A stretch of 64,000 nt of DNA from positions 124,001 through 188,000 of the forward strand of contig JADJRE010000006.1 of the NCBI GenBank assembly GCA_016712375.1, written 5' to 3'. This stretch comes from Rhodospirillales bacterium (GTDB lineage Bacteria; Pseudomonadota; Alphaproteobacteria; Rhodospirillales; Defluviicoccaceae). The notes under the pieces are model-generated. The model did no database searches. It saw nothing but the letters and a program-made list of their open reading frames with translations, and was not told where the DNA came from. This document shows, in pieces, positions 1 through 8,836 of this stretch (the stretch's first letter is position 1; each line of letters begins with the position of its first letter). Both the position numbers and the translations under genes were made by a program.

Positions 1-247
1 ATGGCGCGTTTCGAGGGGACATCGCCGCAGGTTCTCCTCTGTTGCCAGAAATGCCTTACAAGGAATCGTTCGCGGCACAGAACCGCTACCGCTTGCAGCA
101 AACTCGAACAAAAGAGGTGGGTTCCCCAAGGAACCTGGACGAGCCTTATCGAGGGTAAGATGATCGCTTGAGCGAGGCAACCGCGGCGGAAGAGTTCCCG
201 CTCCTGATCGGAGTGCCCGATTAGCCTCAATGACACAGGACTTAGGT
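1..247. other. Left edge of window, no confident gene
   Basis: No gene can be assigned with confidence. On the plus strand one frame is open from base 3 to a TAA at 156-158 (ending LDEPYRG) and could be the tail of a gene that starts outside the window. On the minus strand an ATG near base 23 follows a GAGGAG ribosome-binding-like site and could start a divergent gene such as znuC, which often faces znuA. Both readings are inference, and the first is not matched to any family I recognise. Confidence 0.2.
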
Positions 248-266
248 GATACGATATAACATTAAC
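248..266 (+). promoter_or_regulatory. Candidate Zur operator upstream of znuA
   Basis: The stretch GATACGATATAACATTAAC resembles the AT-rich, imperfectly palindromic alphaproteobacterial Zur box; its right half (ATATAACATT) fits best. It lies 48 bases before the znuA ATG, where Zn-bound Zur would block transcription. It is conspicuous because the surrounding sequence is much richer in GC. The assignment is inference from sequence resemblance and gene context; no zur gene is visible in the window. Confidence 0.4.
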
Positions 267-313
267 CACATTTGCCAGCGCGAGCGCGCCAACCTGTTCC
301 TGCGGAGAGCCCA

Positions 314-1289
314 ATGAAGCGCGTCTTTCTCATCATCTTCCTCCTGCTGGCGGCTACCGTGACCTCGCGGGCAAGCGCCTGCGCCGCCGCCACAGGTGAT
401 CGCAACGATCAAACCGATCCATTCGCTGGTATCGATGGTGATGCAGGATGTAGGCGAGCCGCGGTTGTTGATCGGCAGCGGCGCTTCCCCGCATACCTAT
501 AGCCTCAAGCCCTCTGATGCCCGCGCATTGCAGCAGGCGGACGTCGTTTTCTGGGTCGGCGAGAGCCTGGAGACCTTCCTGGAGAAGCCGCTGCGAACGT
601 TGCCGAAGAACGCGCGGGTCGTCCAACTCGCCGAGGCGCCGGGGGTGACGCTGCTTGCCTACAGGGACGCGGGACCTTGGGAAGCGCATGCCCACGGCTC
701 AGCCGGGCCCAACGTGCAGACGCCATATCACAACCACGAACATTCAGACGGCGACGCACACGCCGGTGCCGACATGCACATCTGGCTCGATCCCGCCAAT
801 GCTCGAGCGATCGTCATGGCCGCCGCGACGGCGCTGACCGAAGCTGATCCCGACCGAGCCGTACTTTATCGGAGCAACGCGGAGCGAGCCGTGGCGCGAT
901 TGCTGGCCCTGGATGAAGAGTTACAGCAAACCCTGGCGCCGCTCGCCGGCCGGCCGTACATCGTCTTTCACGACGCCTACCAATACCTTGAACACCGCTA
1001 TGGCATGACTGCCGTAGGCTCCATCACCGTCCATCCAGAACGGCAGCCGAGCGCCCAGCGAGTCGCCGCGATCCGAAAAAAAGTCACGGATGGCGCTGCC
1101 GTCTGCGTCTTCGCCGAACCGCAGTTCGAGCCGAAGCTGGTGCAGACGCTGATCGCCGGGACCAAGGCTCGAGTCGAAGTGCTCGACGCCGACGGCGGCG
1201 TCGGCGTACCAGCCGGTCCGGAGGCGTATCCGATGATCATGCGCAATCTCGCCAACGCGTTGCGGGCGTGCCTTGATCCATCGACGTAA
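314..1289 (+). CDS. znuA: Zinc ABC transporter substrate-binding protein ZnuA (frameshifted after signal peptide)
   Basis: Periplasmic zinc-capturing component of the ZnuABC uptake system, cluster A-I binding protein family. The ATG at 314, with CGGAGA upstream, encodes a clear signal peptide (MKRVFLIIFLLLAATVTSRASA), but the mature protein, starting PPPQVIATIKPIHSL, is in another frame. One surplus base at about 367-375 (GGG or AA) explains this: removing it gives 975 bases and 324 residues. A His-rich loop (HNHEHSDGDAHAGADMHIW) and the HDAYQYLEHRYG segment are the expected zinc ligands. The znuB and znuC genes are not in the window; they may lie to the left. The next gene, cysA, is convergent, only 12 bases away. 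An alternative start is the GTG at 396, but that would lack a signal peptide, so I prefer a sequencing error over a real cytoplasmic form. Confidence 0.9.
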
Positions 1290-1301
1290 CAATCCCCGGC
1301 G

Positions 1302-2366
1302 TCAGTGCATCGCCGCCGAGAAGACCCTGGCTTTGCGTGCGCGAATGTAAACGGGCTGGCCGACCCGCAGGTCGAGAGCGTGCAGTTGCGCCCGACCGAT
1401 CTCCGCCTCGATCAGTGCGCCGTCGCCCGCGAGCGACAGTTCGATCTTGGCCACGGGCCCGGCGGCCGTCAGATAGCGCACCACCGCCGGCTGGCCAGCC
1501 ATCACTGCACCATTGAAGATCTCAATATCGTGCGGCCGAACGTAGGCGACCGCCTGGCCGTCGCCATTGACCGTCCCACTCGGCACGACGATCTCACCGC
1601 CACACACCGCTACCTTGCCATCCTCGACACGGCAGTCGAAGCGATTTACGTGGCCTAGGAACTCGTAGGCAAACGATGTCGCGGGATGATCGTAGACTTC
1701 CTGCGGCGAACCCACCTGCTCGATCACCGAATTGTTCATCAGGACCACGCGATCGGCGAGTTCCAGTGCCTCCTCCTGGTCGTGGGTCACGAACAGGCTG
1801 GTGAGCTGCATCTCGTCGTGCAGTCCGCGCAGCCACCGGCGCAATTCCTTCCGCACCTTGGCGTCGAGAGCGCCAAATGGTTCGTCAAGCAACAGAACCG
1901 ATGGTTCGATCGCCAGCGCCCGGGCCAGTGCAACGCGCTGCCGCTGGCCGCCGGAAAGCTGTGATGGATACCGCTTGGCGAAGTGGTCGAGCTGCACCAG
2001 CGACAACAGCTTCATTACCCGGCCACGAATTTCCGCCTCGCGCGGCCGATGAATTCGCGGCTTGACCCTGAGCCCAAAGGCGACGTTCTCAAACACCGTC
2101 ATATGCCGAAACAGCGCGTAGTGCTGGAAGACGAAGCCGACACGGCGCTGACGCAGGCTATGGCCGGTGAGATCCTGGCCGCCGAACAAAACGGTCCCCA
2201 TCGTCGGCTGTTCCATGCCAGCAATGATCCGCAGCAGTGTCGTCTTGCCGGAGCCGGAAGGGCCCAGCAGTGCCACCAATTCTCCCGGATGAACCGTCAA
2301 ACTGACGTCATTCAGCGCCGCAAATGTGCCAAACTGCTTTGACACATGAGTGATTTCGATGTCCAT
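1302..2366 (-). CDS. cysA: Sulfate/thiosulfate ABC transporter ATP-binding protein CysA
   Basis: ATPase that powers sulfate and thiosulfate import from the cytoplasmic face. The 354 residues show Walker A (GPSGSGKTT, 35-43), the Q-loop at Q81, the signature LSGGQRQR (137-144), Walker B LLLDEP (158-163) followed by FGALD, and the H-loop in FVTHDQEEAL near 195. The last ~110 residues form the TOBE-like regulatory region usual in CysA. Length and motif order are normal. It is the last gene of the operon Rrf2 - sbp - cysT - cysW - cysA and starts 10 bases after cysW, so it is probably co-transcribed with it. Confidence 0.95.
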   Translation of the reverse strand: MDIEITHVSKQFGTFAALNDVSLTVHPGELVALLGPSGSGKTTLLRIIAGMEQPTMGTVLFGGQDLTGHSLRQRRVGFVFQHYALFRHMTVFENVAFGLRVKPRIHRPREAEIRGRVMKLLSLVQLDHFAKRYPSQLSGGQRQRVALARALAIEPSVLLLDEPFGALDAKVRKELRRWLRGLHDEMQLTSLFVTHDQEEALELADRVVLMNNSVIEQVGSPQEVYDHPATSFAYEFLGHVNRFDCRVEDGKVAVCGGEIVVPSGTVNGDGQAVAYVRPHDIEIFNGAVMAGQPAVVRYLTAAGPVAKIELSLAGDGALIEAEIGRAQLHALDLRVGQPVYIRARKARVFSAAMH

Positions 2367-2376
2367 CGGGTGTCCT

Positions 2377-3228
2377 TCAGCCCACGGTGGAGGCGCCGAA
2401 GCGCCATTCGATCAGCTTCTTCAGTACCAGTGTCACCAGCGCCAGCATCGCCAGCAGCGAAGCGACAGCAAATGCGGCAACGAAATTGTACTCATTGTAC
2501 AAAATTTCGACGTATAACGGCATTGTGTTGGTCTCGCCTCGGATGTGCCCGGAAACTACCGAAACCGCACCAAATTCGCCCATTGCCCGGGCGTTGCAGA
2601 GAAGTACGCCGTACAGCAGTCCCCATTTGATGTTGGGCAGCGTTACTCGCAAGAAGGTGCGGAAGCCACTGGCGCCGAGAGACAACGCCGCCTCCTCCTC
2701 GTCGTTGCCCTGTTCTTCCATCAGCGGAATAAGCTCGCGGGCGACAAACGGGAACGTGACGAACATCGTCGCCAATACCAGGCCGGGCACGGCAAAAATG
2801 ATCTGCACCCCCTGCTCGGCGAACCAGGCGCCGAACCAGCCATGTACGCCGAAGACCAGCACGTAAACGAAGCCCGCCACCACCGGCGAGACCGAGAAGG
2901 GCAGGTCGATCAGCGTCACCAGCAAGCTCTTGCCGACGAATTCGAACTTGGCGATTGCCCAGGAGGCGACGACGCCGAAGAGGGTGTTCAGCGGCACGGC
3001 GATCGCCGCCACCAGCAGCGTCAAGCGGATTGCCGACCACACGTCCGGGTCGTCAAAAGAAGCGAAGTAAGCGCCAATTCCCTGCCGCAGTGCTTCCGTG
3101 AAAACCGCTGCAATCGGCAGGATGACAATCAGGATGAGAAAGCTAATCGCCAGGGCGATCAGCAGCAGGCGCAACCACAGCGGCTCACCCGCCGCGATGC
3201 GGCTCTTTGAGGTCGCGGCACCGGCCAT
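2377..3228 (-). CDS. cysW: Sulfate ABC transporter permease CysW
   Basis: Inner-membrane half of the sulfate channel, partner of CysT. The protein (283 residues from the chosen start) has about six hydrophobic helices and the permease EAA-type loop (EEEAALSLGASGFRTFLRVTLP). I place the start at 3228 (MAGAATSKSR) because GGAAAGGA lies just upstream and this avoids the overlap with cysT that the longer frame from 3285 would need. It lies between cysT and cysA, with 20 bases to cysT and 10 to cysA, as in most proteobacterial cysTWA operons. Confidence 0.93.
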   Translation of the reverse strand: MAGAATSKSRIAAGEPLWLRLLLIALAISFLILIVILPIAAVFTEALRQGIGAYFASFDDPDVWSAIRLTLLVAAIAVPLNTLFGVVASWAIAKFEFVGKSLLVTLIDLPFSVSPVVAGFVYVLVFGVHGWFGAWFAEQGVQIIFAVPGLVLATMFVTFPFVARELIPLMEEQGNDEEEAALSLGASGFRTFLRVTLPNIKWGLLYGVLLCNARAMGEFGAVSVVSGHIRGETNTMPLYVEILYNEYNFVAAFAVASLLAMLALVTLVLKKLIEWRFGASTVG

Positions 3229-3248
3229 GACGCATGATTCCTTTCCGC

Positions 3249-4118
3249 CTAGGTCCCGCGGCGCTTGTTCCAGCGCTGCAACCAATTGATGACGAACAGC
3301 ATGACGAAGCCCGCAACCAGCATCACCGTGGCGATTGCTGTCGCACCGGCATAATCGAACTGTTCCAGCTTGATGATGATCAGCAAGGGAGCGATCTCGG
3401 AGACCATCGGCAGGTTGCCGGCGATGAAGATCACCGAGCCGTACTCACCGAGCCCCCGTGCGAAGGCAAGCGCAAAGCCGGTGAGAACGGCCGGCAGAAT
3501 CGCCGGCAGAATCACCTTGACGAAAGTCTGGATGCGCCCGGCGCCAAGACTGGCGGACGCCTCCTCCACTTCCTTGTCGAGGTCCTGCAAAACCGGCTCG
3601 ACCGTGCGAACAACGAACGGCAGGCCCTCGAACATTAGCGCGATGATAATGCCGAGCGGTGTAAAGGCGATCTTCAAGCCCAGCGCCGCCAGAGGGGCGC
3701 CGAGCCAGCCGTTCTCGGCGTAGATGGCGGCGAGTGCTATGCCAGCGACCGCGGTCGGGAGAGCGAACGGCAGGTCGACGCAAGCGTCGAGCAGTCGCTT
3801 GCCAGGAAACTGGTAGCGGACCAGTACCCAGGAAATGATCACGCCGATCACCGCGACGATGGCGGCGGCGATCAGCGCGGTGCCGAAGCTGAGGCGGTAC
3901 GCTGCCAGCGCGCGCGATGTAAATGCCGCGTCGATGAACCCCTGCAGGCCCATCCCCGAAGCCTTGATGACCAGGGCCGCCAGCGGCATCAGTACGATGA
4001 GGCTGAGGTAGAGCAGCGTCAGCCCGAGCGTCAGCCCGAAGCCTGGCAGGATCGTCTCCTTGCGCAGCGAGCCGGTGCTGCGCTTCGGCGCGGTGACGGT
4101 GATCGCGTCGGCGCTCAT
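3249..4118 (-). CDS. cysT: Sulfate ABC transporter permease CysT (CysU)
   Basis: First inner-membrane permease of the sulfate importer. The 289 residues carry a long N-terminal hydrophobic helix (LTLGLTLLYLSLIVLMPLAAL), further helices, and the EAA-type loop (VEEASASLGAGRIQTFVKVILP) that docks on CysA. Length is typical. It starts seven bases after the stop of the sulfate-binding protein gene, so it reads as one operon with it. The final residues (NWLQRWNKRRGT) are basic, as expected for a cytoplasmic tail. Confidence 0.94.
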   Translation of the reverse strand: MSADAITVTAPKRSTGSLRKETILPGFGLTLGLTLLYLSLIVLMPLAALVIKASGMGLQGFIDAAFTSRALAAYRLSFGTALIAAAIVAVIGVIISWVLVRYQFPGKRLLDACVDLPFALPTAVAGIALAAIYAENGWLGAPLAALGLKIAFTPLGIIIALMFEGLPFVVRTVEPVLQDLDKEVEEASASLGAGRIQTFVKVILPAILPAVLTGFALAFARGLGEYGSVIFIAGNLPMVSEIAPLLIIIKLEQFDYAGATAIATVMLVAGFVMLFVINWLQRWNKRRGT

Positions 4119-4124
4119 AGCCGC

Positions 4125-5141
4125 CTACCGGGCCGACGTGTAGATCTGATCGAAGAGGCCGCCGTCACCAAAGAACTTTGCCTGGGCCGGGCCCCAGCCA
4201 CCAAAGGCCTGGTCGACAGTAATCATCTCCACTTTCGGGAAACGGGCCATGTCGGCACCGTTGGCAAACTCCGGCCGCGATGGGCGGTAGAAGTGCTTTG
4301 CCGCCAGCCGCTGCCCATCGGGCGCGTAGAGCGCTTCCAGGTAAGCCTGTGCCAGTTCTCGGTTGCCATTCTTGTTGACATTGCGGTCGAGCAGCGCGAC
4401 CGGGGGCTCGGTCAGTAGACTGAGCGAGGGAACGACGATCTGCAGGTTGTCGGAAGGTCATGCCGGTGTTGCCAGGAACGCCTCGTTCTCCCAGGTGATC
4501 AGCACGTCACCCAGCTTGCGCTGCACGAAGCTTGTCGTTGAGCCACGGGCGCCCGTGTCGAGGATCGGTACGTTCTTGAACAACGCAGCGATGAACTCTT
4601 TCGCCTTGGCTTCGTCTCCGCCCGCCTGGCGCAGCGCGAATCCCCACGCGGCGAGGAAGTTCCAGCGGGCGCCGCCGGATGTCTTCGGGTTCGGCGTAAT
4701 TACGGAGATGCCTGGCTGCACCAGATCGCCCCAGTCCTTGATTCCTTTCGGGTTGTCCTTGCGTACCAGGAAGACGATGGTCGATGTATACGGTGAACTG
4801 TTGTTTGGCAGCCGCTTCTGCCAGTCGGCGGGCAGCAGCCCGCCCTTGGCGGCGATCTCGTCGATATCGTAGGCGAGCGCCAGGGTCACCACGTCGGCCG
4901 ACAGCCCATCAATGACGGTACGCGCCTGCTTGCCGGAGCCGCCGTGCGACATCCTGACCCTCAGCTTCTCGCCCGTTTTCTCTTCCCAGGCCTTGGCGAA
5001 CAGCGGGTTGAACTCCTGGTACAACTCCCGCGTCGGATCGTAGGAAGCGTTCAGCATCGACCGGTCGGCGTGCGCGGCGGGGATTGCCACCACCAGCATC
5101 ATCGCGGCCACCATCAGCGAGGTCAGCGAACTGCGGATCAT
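4125..5141 (-). CDS. sbp: Sulfate-binding protein, interrupted by an in-frame TGA
   Basis: Periplasmic receptor that delivers sulfate to CysTWA. The ATG at 5141, with AGGAGA upstream, starts a signal peptide ending AHADRSML. Family landmarks follow: SYDPTRELYQEFNPLF, MSHGGSGKQAR, TPNPKTSGGARWNFLAAWG and VLITWENEAFLA. Codon 228 is TGA (4458-4460), yet the same frame continues with DNLQIVVPSLSLLTEPPVAL and ends QIYTSAR at 4125. Total length with the stop bridged is 338 residues, normal for the family, and no length shift is needed, so this is a point nonsense change and not a frameshift. Either the protein is cut at two thirds and non-functional, or the base call is wrong. Selenocysteine is unlikely because this position is not a conserved cysteine. 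Confidence 0.88.
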
Positions 5142-5346
5142 CTTGTTCTCCTATTCATCGCTTGGTCGAACTGTCAAAAATTCATCTCATGTTGATTAGT
5201 TAAGTTGTAAAAAAGTGAAAAAAAATGCTGCTCTACCACCACTGCGAAACAAGCGCCTGACGGTGCTGAAGAGTTCCCTCATCACGCGGTTCTTTCCGGC
5301 TCGGCATGCTGAACGTGCTCATCTCCGCTCCCCAAAGGCCAGGATT

Positions 5347-5796
5347 CTAGCCGGCGATCAGGGCGTCCACCGGCTCGCTTCCCGCTACCGCCGCGGCGTC
5401 GGCGATGGTGGTGTGATCGACAATTTCTGCCATGGCGTCGCGCACCCGTCGCATTACTGAGCGTACCGGACAGGTTCGCTCATCATCGCAGTCGAGACAG
5501 CGTCGATAGCCCGTCAGGCTGGCGCACGGCAGTGGTGCCAGCGGCCCATCCAGGATCCGAATGACCTCGCCGACTGTGATCGACCCGGGCGCCTTCGCCA
5601 AGGCGTAGCCACCGTGCTTGCCGCGCTGGCTGAACACCATGCCGTGCCGCTTGAGATCAAGTAGGATCAGCTCCAGGAACTTGCGCGGCGCCTGTTCCCG
5701 CTCGGCGATGTCGGAAACCAGCATCAACTGTCCTTCGGGATGCCTCGCCAATTGGCACAATGCTTTAAGCGCGTACTTAGCCTTCTGCGACAGCAT
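5347..5796 (-). CDS. Rrf2 family transcriptional regulator
   Basis: Small dimeric winged-helix DNA-binding regulator of the Rrf2/IscR/CymR group. The 149 residues begin with the family opening MLSQKAKYALKALCQLA, include the recognition-helix and wing region (RKFLELILLDLKRHGMVFSQRGKHGGYALAK), and then four cysteines at 91, 100, 103 and 109. The cysteine region suggests an Fe-S cluster, as in IscR, NsrR or RirA, though the spacing differs from IscR. It lies 205 bases upstream of the sulfate-binding protein gene on the same strand, so it is likely to control sulfate uptake, similar in logic to CymR control of sulfur genes in firmicutes. That regulatory link is inference from position. Confidence 0.85.
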   Translation of the reverse strand: MLSQKAKYALKALCQLARHPEGQLMLVSDIAEREQAPRKFLELILLDLKRHGMVFSQRGKHGGYALAKAPGSITVGEVIRILDGPLAPLPCASLTGYRRCLDCDDERTCPVRSVMRRVRDAMAEIVDHTTIADAAAVAGSEPVDALIAG

Positions 5797-5893
5797 ATTC
5801 TTTTTCTCTATCGGGTTAATAGCCTTTTACGGGATGCTAAGCCGGCGTCAATGCCCGATTGCAACTTCTCCGCATTCCAATGTTGAAGGTAAC

Positions 5894-7545
5894 CTATCCG
5901 GAGGCTGCGGGCTCCGACACGTCCCGCGTATCAACTGTTGAGCGGCGCGCGAACAGGCTGCCCCAGGCAGGCAAACGAGCAACAGCGTTGCCGCTCAAGC
6001 CCGTGGCACCCGGAGCTTCGTGAATAATGGAAGCGGCAGCGTGCAATTCGAAGCTGTGCGCTTCTCCGCTCAGATTGAACACGCACAGTACGCACTCCGG
6101 CCCAGCCGCCCGCTCGAACCCCAGCAGCGGTTCGGGAAGGTCGAGGAAGCGGATGTCGCCTCGGATCAGGCGGGATGCCGCTTGCGCCAGGCGAGGAAGC
6201 TTCGGGTGAACGCCAGCACGGACTGTGGATCCGCCTGCTGCCGAGCCACGGCGAGCAGAATGTGGCGGTGATCGACCGGCAGCCATGGCTCGACGTTGTC
6301 CGGACAGAACCCGGCGTTCGTCGCGTCTTGCCGCCACGGCATGGGCGTGCGCGCGCCGTCGCGGCCACGATGGCGCGGCCAAAAAGCGATGCCTTCCGGG
6401 TCGACCAACCGCTCGAACGGCACGTCCGCCTGCGGCAGCCCCAACTCCTCGCCCTGGTAAAGGAACACCGTGCCGCGCAGACTGCACAGTAACGCAATCA
6501 GCAGCTTAGCGAAGGCGGGATCACTCTCGTCGGCGTGCGCTATCGATGCCCAGCGGGAGGGCGCACGGATCACGTCGTGATTGGAGAACGCCCATGATGG
6601 CCAGGCCGCCTTGGACCGCCGCAGCATCGTTTCCAGCGCGTCTCGCACCACCGCCGGGCCGAACGGCTCTGCCATCAGCACGAAACTGTAGGCTGTGTGG
6701 TAGCGGTCAGGGCCATCGGTGTACTCGATCATTGTGCCGATCGTATCCTCTGAGCGCGCGAGTTCCGCGACGGCCATGCGATCCGGGTATCTGTCGAGCA
6801 GCCTACGCAGGCGAGCGACGACCGCCAGCGTCTCCGGCCGGCCCCGATTGTACAGCTGCTGCTGCATCCGGTAGGGACGGTCGCCGGCGGGCCCCGGCTT
6901 CGGAGGGTTGTCGGTCAGCCGTGGGTCGTGGCAGAACAGATTAGCCACATCGATGCGGCAGCCGTCAACGCCACGATCCAGCCAGAACGCCGCTGCATCC
7001 AGGATCGCTTGCTGCACGTCCGGATGGTGCAGGTTCAGATCCGGCTGTTCCGGTAGAAAATTGTGCAGGTAGTACTGGCGCCGGCGCGAGTCCCAAGTCC
7101 ATGCCGGGCCGCCGAATACCGCCAGCCAGTTGTTCGGCGGCGTTCCGTCCGGCTTCGGATCGGCCCAGACGTACCAGTCGGCCTTTGCGTTGTCGCGGCT
7201 TTCCCGGCTCTCGGTAAACCAGGGGTGGCGGTCCGAGGAATGCGAGTAGACCTGATCGATGATTACCTTCAGCCCAAGCTTGTGCGCCCGAGCGAGCAGT
7301 TCATCGAAGTCGGCAAGGCTACCGAACAGCGGATCGACGTCGCAGTAGTCGGCGACGTCGTAGCCGAAGTCCTTCATCGGCGAGACGAAGAAGGGCGACA
7401 ACCAGATACCGTCGACGCCAAGCGAAGCGACATGATCGAGCCGGGCGGTGATCCCCGGCAGATCACCAACCCCGTCACCATTCGCATCGGCAAAGCTGCG
7501 CGGATAGATCTGGTAGATCACCGCGCCGCGCCACCACTCTGTCAT
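5894..7545 (-). CDS. GH13 alpha-glucosidase / oligo-1,6-glucosidase family (frameshifted near C-terminus)
   Basis: Glycoside hydrolase family 13 enzyme expected to hydrolyse alpha-1,4 or alpha-1,6 glucosides from the non-reducing end in the cytoplasm. It starts MTEWWRGAVIYQIYPRSFAD, typical of the oligo-glucosidase subfamily. Catalytic residues are visible: nucleophile D199 in GCRIDV, acid/base E261 in VAELARSED, and D324 in SNHD. The reading breaks after RKRHPA; one missing C in the run at 6169-6170 restores LIRGDIRFLDLPEP and a C-terminal beta domain. Corrected length is 550 residues, usual for the family. It stands alone, without sugar transporter or regulator genes beside it, and is divergent from dctP with a 233-base gap. 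The sugar preference cannot be read from the sequence. Confidence 0.9.
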
Positions 7546-7778
7546 GCCCTATCCTTCGCAAGGTGTTGGGAGAATGTCGGTGTCCTCGGCGAGAGCCGGC
7601 CAGATCCGGCGGCACAAGCAACCTCTGACTGGCCAAACGCTTTTCCCTTTGCCGGCACCGTGAGAAGATAGGTTGAAAAGCCGCGCTGGGAAGGCGCATG
7701 GCCGGTCGCTTCCGGTCATGCGCGCGGTTTGTCGAAGTTCGCGAACCACTTGTTGTCATTGCAACGGAGGAGTCGGAC

Positions 7779-8768
7779 ATGCGCTCGCTGATCGGCACGG
7801 CCATCATCGCCGGCCTCGTGCTGTGCCCGGCGGCCGTCGGTGCCGCCGAGACGGTCATTAGATTCAGCCACGTGGTCTCGGAGGAGACGCCGAAAGGCCA
7901 AGCCGCGTTGCGGTTCAAGCAACTGGTCGAGCAACGCCTCGCGGGAAAAGTGGCGGTGGAGGTTTTTCCCAACGGAAAGCTGATGGACGATGAGCATGTC
8001 GTCCGCGGCCTGCTGGACGGTACCGTGCAGATCGCCGCACCATCGCTCTCGCTGCTGGAACCCTACACCAAAGCCTATCAGGTATTTGATCTCCCGTTCC
8101 TTCTCGGCAGCACCGAAGCAGTGGAACGGTTCGAGAAAAGCGCGGCGGGCGAGCAACTCCTAAGCGCGATGCACGGCCAGGGAATCGAAGGGCTCTGCTT
8201 CCTGCACGGCGGCATGAAGCAGCTCTCGGCCGACACGCCGCTACGCCTTCCGCAGGATGCCAAGGGCAAGACCTTCCGCATCCAGCCTTCAAGCGTGCTG
8301 GTGGCGCAGTTCGAGGCGCTGAGCGCCGTGCCAGTAAAGGCGCCATTTACCAAGGTTCTGCACATGTTGCAGTCAAAGGGCGTCAATGGCCAGGAGAATA
8401 CCTGGTCAAACATCTATTCGCAGGAATTTTATCAGGCGCAGCCTTTCATTACCGAAACTAACCACGGCAGCCTGGAGTATGCGTTTATCGTCGCCCGCGA
8501 CTTTTGGAATGCTTTTCCCGAGGATGTGCGTGCCGGGCTGACGTCGGCGGCCAGCGAGGCCTGCGCGTATGGCAACTCGATCGCGGCGGATTTGAACGCC
8601 GGCGACAGGAGAAAAATCATCCAGTCGGGCTATACACAGGTGATCGAGTTGACGCCGCAACAGCGAGCTGCTTGGGTGGCGGTGATGAAGCCGGTGTGGT
8701 CGCAGTTCGAAGGCGACATTGGCAAGGACATCATGGAGGCCGCTCTCGCCGCTGCTGGCGCCAGCTGA
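7779..8768 (+). CDS. dctP: TRAP transporter substrate-binding protein, DctP family (first copy)
   Basis: Periplasmic receptor of a tripartite ATP-independent transporter, probably for an organic acid. I chose the ATG at 7779 because GGAGGA sits at 7766-7771 and the next residues (MRSLIGTAIIAGLVLCPAAVGAA) form a signal peptide; the frame is open further upstream but lacks these signals. Family features are FSHVVSEETPKGQAALRFK and the ligand-binding Arg in GKTFRIQPSSVLVAQFEAL. About 329 residues, normal length. It points towards dctM and ends 68 bases before it, with a shared terminator between them. It therefore cannot be in the dctQM operon, yet lies beside it: a second receptor for the same permease is plausible. 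Confidence 0.92.
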   Translation: MRSLIGTAIIAGLVLCPAAVGAAETVIRFSHVVSEETPKGQAALRFKQLVEQRLAGKVAVEVFPNGKLMDDEHVVRGLLDGTVQIAAPSLSLLEPYTKAYQVFDLPFLLGSTEAVERFEKSAAGEQLLSAMHGQGIEGLCFLHGGMKQLSADTPLRLPQDAKGKTFRIQPSSVLVAQFEALSAVPVKAPFTKVLHMLQSKGVNGQENTWSNIYSQEFYQAQPFITETNHGSLEYAFIVARDFWNAFPEDVRAGLTSAASEACAYGNSIAADLNAGDRRKIIQSGYTQVIELTPQQRAAWVAVMKPVWSQFEGDIGKDIMEAALAAAGAS

Positions 8769-8786
8769 TCCCCAGGATCAGAAAGG

Positions 8787-8815
8787 TAAGGGCCGCTTCT
8801 CGCAGGCGGCCCTTA
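8787..8815. terminator. Bidirectional hairpin terminator between dctP and dctM
   Basis: A perfect 10-bp stem (TAAGGGCCGC at 8787-8796 with GCGGCCCTTA at 8806-8815) encloses a nine-base loop. It lies between two convergent genes. The plus side is followed by a short T-containing stretch; on the minus strand CTTTC follows the stem. Placement and stem strength support termination from both sides. Confidence 0.75.
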
Positions 8816-8836
8816 TTTGCGCAATATCCGCACAAG

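Noticed and set aside
4458..4460. Selenocysteine codon in the sulfate-binding protein
   Set aside because: The position is not a conserved cysteine, no SECIS-like hairpin is obvious after the TGA, and sulfate-binding proteins are not known selenoproteins.
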